A program made the position numbers and the translations under genes. A DNA stretch of 18,155 nt from assembly GCA_002711555.1 (NCBI GenBank), contig PARQ01000002.1, positions 7,799 through 25,953 of the forward strand, in the 5' to 3' direction. The notes under the pieces were generated by a model. The model saw only the letters and a list, made by a program, of their open reading frames with translations, ran no database searches and was not told where the DNA came from. Each line of letters opens with the position of its first letter. Position 1 is the stretch's first letter. Positions 15,694-18,155 of this stretch are shown here, in pieces. This stretch comes from Rhodospirillaceae bacterium (GTDB taxonomy: Bacteria > Pseudomonadota > Alphaproteobacteria > UBA8366).

Positions 15694-15720
15694 GGGAGCC
15701 GCCCTGTTTTGGCGGCTCCC
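15694..15720. terminator. Strong GC-rich hairpin terminator between dioxygenase and porin genes
   Basis: A perfect 10-bp stem, GGGAGCCGCC (15694-15703) with GGCGGCTCCC (15711-15720), and a 7-nt loop CTGTTTT. It lies between convergent genes and probably stops transcription from both sides. On the plus strand it is followed by GTTTACATATTT; on the minus strand by ATTACCTTT, so the T tracts are weak but the stem is very stable. Confidence 0.8.
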
Positions 15721-15758
15721 GTTTACATATTTAGCACGAAGCACAACCTAGAACCGAA

Positions 15759-16538
15759 TTAGAATGATTTTGATATTGAGAAAATACCGCGGGTATCGCA
15801 GTTACCCACGCCACCGCAATCATCGGTGTCGTCCATATCGTTTGCGACATACTTTCCAGAAAGAGTAAATCCTCGAATATCGCGACTGAGCGCGATAGAC
15901 CAATCGGTAAAGTCAACCCCAGCATCTTGTTCGAAGCTACCTGTTCCAACTGTACCATCTAAAGTAAATTTGTAAGGTAGCGGTACACTTACGCTTGCGC
16001 CGAAATAATGAAATTCCCCAGCATTCACTGTGTAATCAGGAGAGTAAGTGTAGGATACACCAAGGGATGCAAACCCAAAGTCATAACCTAACCCGCCCGC
16101 ATACTCCACATAATCATTACCAGAACCACTTGTATCGGGGTAAATGTACCAAATAGTGTAAAAATCAATCGAAATACCATTGATTTCAGTATTGATACCA
16201 GGCGTCAGATTCATCTCTATCTGAGAATCATCTGTACTGCCAAAGTTTACATTAGAACCCCAGACGCTTGTGTAAAGGTTAATTGGGATAGGCGACTTAA
16301 ACTTATCTTGCAATCCCAGTGAATAGCCAAATGACCCCTGGATTGCAGGACTGGCACCTGTCTGAGATACACCCCTAAACGCGTAATCGCTGGCCAAAGA
16401 AACATCTGATGAAAATTCACCGGGAATTTGGTTGAAAAAGGTATCGATAGGATCTGCTTCTTTCTTACTTCCCGCAAAAGCGGCACTGCTCAGGGCAAAA
16501 GTCCCCGCTAGTAAAAAGGCTATTAATTTAAAGCGCAT
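15759..16538 (-). CDS. TorF-family putative outer-membrane porin
   Basis: 259 residues. A signal peptide (MRFKLIAFLLAGTFALSSAAFA, cleavage likely after Ala22) precedes a mature domain that starts near FSSDVSLASDYAFRGVSQTG, the signature of the TorF/Gcw_chp outer-membrane family. Alternating beta strands and a C-terminal Phe (GIFSISKSF) support a beta-barrel inserted by the BAM complex. Two Cys, 241 and 247 (CGGVGNC), can form a disulfide in a late loop between strands. The exact substrate of these porins is not settled. An AAGGA ribosome site lies eight bases before ATG 16538. It is a single-gene unit: the hairpin terminator lies after it and a 388-bp non-coding region lies before it. Confidence 0.92.
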   Translation of the reverse strand: MRFKLIAFLLAGTFALSSAAFAGSKKEADPIDTFFNQIPGEFSSDVSLASDYAFRGVSQTGASPAIQGSFGYSLGLQDKFKSPIPINLYTSVWGSNVNFGSTDDSQIEMNLTPGINTEINGISIDFYTIWYIYPDTSGSGNDYVEYAGGLGYDFGFASLGVSYTYSPDYTVNAGEFHYFGASVSVPLPYKFTLDGTVGTGSFEQDAGVDFTDWSIALSRDIRGFTLSGKYVANDMDDTDDCGGVGNCDTRGIFSISKSF

Positions 16539-16831
16539 TATTTGATTCCTTGCGTGTAAAATTTATTTATTTTTGTTGAGTATGACCCTGAAATAACTAC
16601 AACGTAGGCACCTTAATGCAAACAAGTAAAAACCATCTAATAGTCTGATATAAAACGATTTTTATAAGTGTTGTAAAACTGCAAAAGGATTAAAAAATGC
16701 CCACTTCTGTGGTATTTTGACTAAAAATTGTGCTATAACTTAATTGATGACATTTTGTGCACGTAGCAGGTAAGCGCCTACACCCAAAGGCCGCAGATTT
16801 TGCAATAATTTTGACCAGCATGATTTTTTTT

Positions 16832-16850
16832 TAGGCAATTTTTTTGCCTA
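16832..16850. repeat. Hairpin upstream of selA
   Basis: TAGGCAA at 16832-16838 pairs with TTGCCTA at 16844-16850 around a five-T loop. On the plus strand a run of Ts precedes rather than follows it, and on the minus strand it is followed by As, so it does not read as an intrinsic terminator. It lies 77 bases before the selA start and before the best selA promoter candidate. Confidence 0.45.
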
Positions 16851-16871
16851 GGATTATGGTTCTCTGTTTCT

Positions 16872-16900
16872 TTGCTTATGGCAGGTTTGAACACTACAAT
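16872..16900 (+). promoter_or_regulatory. Candidate sigma-70-type promoter for selA
   Basis: TTGCTT at 16872-16877 and TACAAT at 16895-16900 are separated by 17 bases. The transcription start would fall near 16907, giving a leader of about 20 nt that contains the ribosome site AAGGGA at 16915-16920. Confidence 0.4.
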
Positions 16901-16926
16901 AGCTTTAGGATATTAAGGGAATTGAG

Positions 16927-18155
16927 ATGGGTCGGAATAACAACACCGAAAAGCTGCGACCGCCGTCTGTGGATAAATTACTCAAATCTCCAGAAATGGA
17001 ATTGGCATGCGAGGTTTACGGGCGCCATTTAGTAGCGGATGCCGTGCGCGAAGAATTGGCCTCACTACGCGCCTCAATAATATCTGGCATTGTGACTCCA
17101 GCAATGATGGATGCACAAAATATTTTCTTGTCGGTTAATAAACGCTTGTCCAATTGGCTGAGACCATCACTTCAGAGAGTTTTTAATCTCACTGGGACGG
17201 TTCTTCATACTAATTTAGGCAGGGCATCGATCCCGGTCGAAGCAATAGACGCTGTGGCTATGGTCGCTACCGGGGCCTCGAATTTGGAATATGACTTAGG
17301 TAAGGGTTGCCGTGGTGACCGGGATGATCATATTGAACCTTTAGTCTGTAAATTGACGGGAGCAGATGCAGCTACGGTAGTTAATAATAATGCTGCGGCG
17401 GTATTACTTTTGCTGAACACACTTGCTGATAAGAAAGAAGTGTTGGTATCGCGCGGTCAATTAGTTGAGATAGGTGGGTCTTTCCGCATCCCAGACATTA
17501 TGAAGCGCGCAGGCTGCAGGTTACGTGAGGTGGGAACGACTAATCGCACACATATGGAAGATTATGCGGAGGTAATCGAAAAAAAGACCGCATTGCTGAT
17601 GTCAGTCCATACTAGTAATTACGTTGTGACTGGCTTTACCGCCGAGGTGGCACAATCTGATTTGGCTGCGATCGCCCACGAACATGGTTTACCTTACGTC
17701 GTAGACCTTGGCAGCGGCATGCTAATTGATATGACGCAGTTTGGCTTACCTCATGAGCCGACACCCCAAGATGCTATCGCCGATGGTGCCGACCTCGTCA
17801 CATTTAGCAGTGATAAATTGCTTGGAGGCCCTCAGGCCGGCATAATCGCAGGGCGTGGTGATCTCATTAGGAAGATTAAAAAAAATCCATTAAAACGCGC
17901 ACTGAGGCTTGATAAGATGACAATTGCTGCGCTTGAGGCAGTGCTAAGGCTCTATCTAAATCCGGATTGTTTGGTTGAACGCTTGCCTTCGTTGAGGGCG
18001 TTGTCTAAGCCAAAGATGAATATAATAAATGAAGCAACGGAGATAGCCCCCGCTGTTAGCGAAGTGCTGAACAAAACTGCGACCGTGGGCGTCGTCGAAA
18101 TGAAAAGCCAAGTAGGAAGTGGTTCACAACCAACAAGCTTATTGCCAAGCGGTGG
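16927..18155 (+). CDS. selA: L-seryl-tRNA(Sec) selenium transferase (3' end outside window)
   Basis: Converts seryl-tRNA(Sec) to selenocysteinyl-tRNA(Sec) using selenophosphate; a homodecameric PLP enzyme in the cytoplasm. From ATG 16927 (AAGGGA ribosome site, six-base spacing) the frame is open for 409 codons to the window edge; the usual length is about 460-475, so some 55-60 residues lie to the right. Visible motifs: PSVDKLLKSPE at the N-terminus, FNLTGTVLHTNLGRA, YDLGKGCRGDRDDHIEPLVCKLTGA (GxRGxR-like), NNNAAAVLL, SRGQLVEIGGSFRIPDIM, and the PLP Lys297 in SSDKLLGGPQAG, close to E. coli Lys295. It implies selB, selD, selC and at least one selenoprotein elsewhere, likely to the right. Confidence 0.96.
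   Translation, partial: MGRNNNTEKLRPPSVDKLLKSPEMELACEVYGRHLVADAVREELASLRASIISGIVTPAMMDAQNIFLSVNKRLSNWLRPSLQRVFNLTGTVLHTNLGRASIPVEAIDAVAMVATGASNLEYDLGKGCRGDRDDHIEPLVCKLTGADAATVVNNNAAAVLLLLNTLADKKEVLVSRGQLVEIGGSFRIPDIMKRAGCRLREVGTTNRTHMEDYAEVIEKKTALLMSVHTSNYVVTGFTAEVAQSDLAAIAHEHGLPYVVDLGSGMLIDMTQFGLPHEPTPQDAIADGADLVTFSSDKLLGGPQAGIIAGRGDLIRKIKKNPLKRALRLDKMTIAALEAVLRLYLNPDCLVERLPSLRALSKPKMNIINEATEIAPAVSEVLNKTATVGVVEMKSQVGSGSQPTSLLPSG

Larger units (their letters stand above)
16539..16926. other. 388-bp intergenic region between porin and selA
   Basis: Divergent promoters for the porin and selA should be here. No convincing gene, tRNA or riboswitch was found. Landmarks: a TTTTGACT/TATAAC tract near 16716-16740 on the plus strand; a short GC-richer stretch at about 16760-16800; and a TAGGCAA-TTTTT-TTGCCTA hairpin at 16832-16850 beside a run of Ts. 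The section before the porin is very AT-rich. Confidence 0.5.

Noticed and set aside
16740..16830. tRNA(Sec) gene (selC) beside selA
   Set aside because: No acceptor stem pairing, TTC arm or long variable arm could be found.
16844..17032. 62-codon plus-strand open frame before selA
   Set aside because: Starts inside the hairpin arm and overlaps about 100 bases of selA in another frame; no family features.
1..18155. Mobile elements, CRISPR arrays, prophage or defence genes
   Set aside because: No transposase or integrase frames, no regularly spaced repeats, and every long frame was assigned to metabolic, envelope or unknown single genes.

Overview
The window reads as a chromosomal segment of a Gram-negative alphaproteobacterium, probably aquatic or marine. 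The support is a lipopolysaccharide-type glycosyltransferase operon, a TorF-type outer-membrane porin, a YgfZ, a YjgN (DUF898)/M48 pair, an AcuI-type acrylyl-CoA reductase and a bacterial SelA, all at moderate to low GC. The alphaproteobacterial placement is an inference from gene types and feel; a Rhodospirillales- or SAR116-like lineage would fit but cannot be proved here. There is no transposase, phage gene, CRISPR array, tRNA or rRNA that I can see.

Layout, left to right. (1) 1-2523, plus strand: pyruvate phosphate dikinase, cut by the left edge. (2) 2602-7112, minus strand: a tightly coupled four-gene operon transcribed as GT9 (heptosyltransferase family), GT2 (WaaE/KdtX-like), GT4 and an AsnB-type glutamine amidotransferase. 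Every junction overlaps (8, 4 and 1 nt), and an intrinsic-terminator-like hairpin follows. This looks like an LPS core or surface-glycan module. (3) 7199-8089, plus: ygfZ, divergent from the operon. (4) 8237-10535, minus: a YjgN/DUF898 membrane protein overlapping an M48 metalloprotease by 11 nt. (5) 10719-11717, plus: acuI/yhdH-type reductase. It converges with, and overlaps by 4 nt, a D-2-hydroxyacid dehydrogenase (11714-12670, minus). (6) 12771-13337, minus: an unrecognised Asn/Ser/Gln-rich protein without Cys, His or Trp, preceded by an extremely AT-rich spacer. (7) 13549-14415, minus: an EamA/DMT transporter, divergent from a TauD-family dioxygenase (14729-15577, plus). (8) A strong GC hairpin terminator lies between the dioxygenase and a TorF-family porin (15759-16538, minus). 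(9) 16927 to the right edge, plus: selA, truncated, which implies a selenocysteine system in this organism.

Most of the window is central metabolism and envelope housekeeping. I do not see a clear novel multi-gene system. The parts most worth a second look are the amidotransferase coupled to the glycosyltransferases, the YjgN-M48 pair, the low-complexity 188-residue protein with its roughly 7% GC upstream island, and the 388-bp region between the porin and selA. Two start codons were revised from the longest open frames: the GT4 gene to a TTG at 5390 and the dioxygenase to an ATG at 14729.
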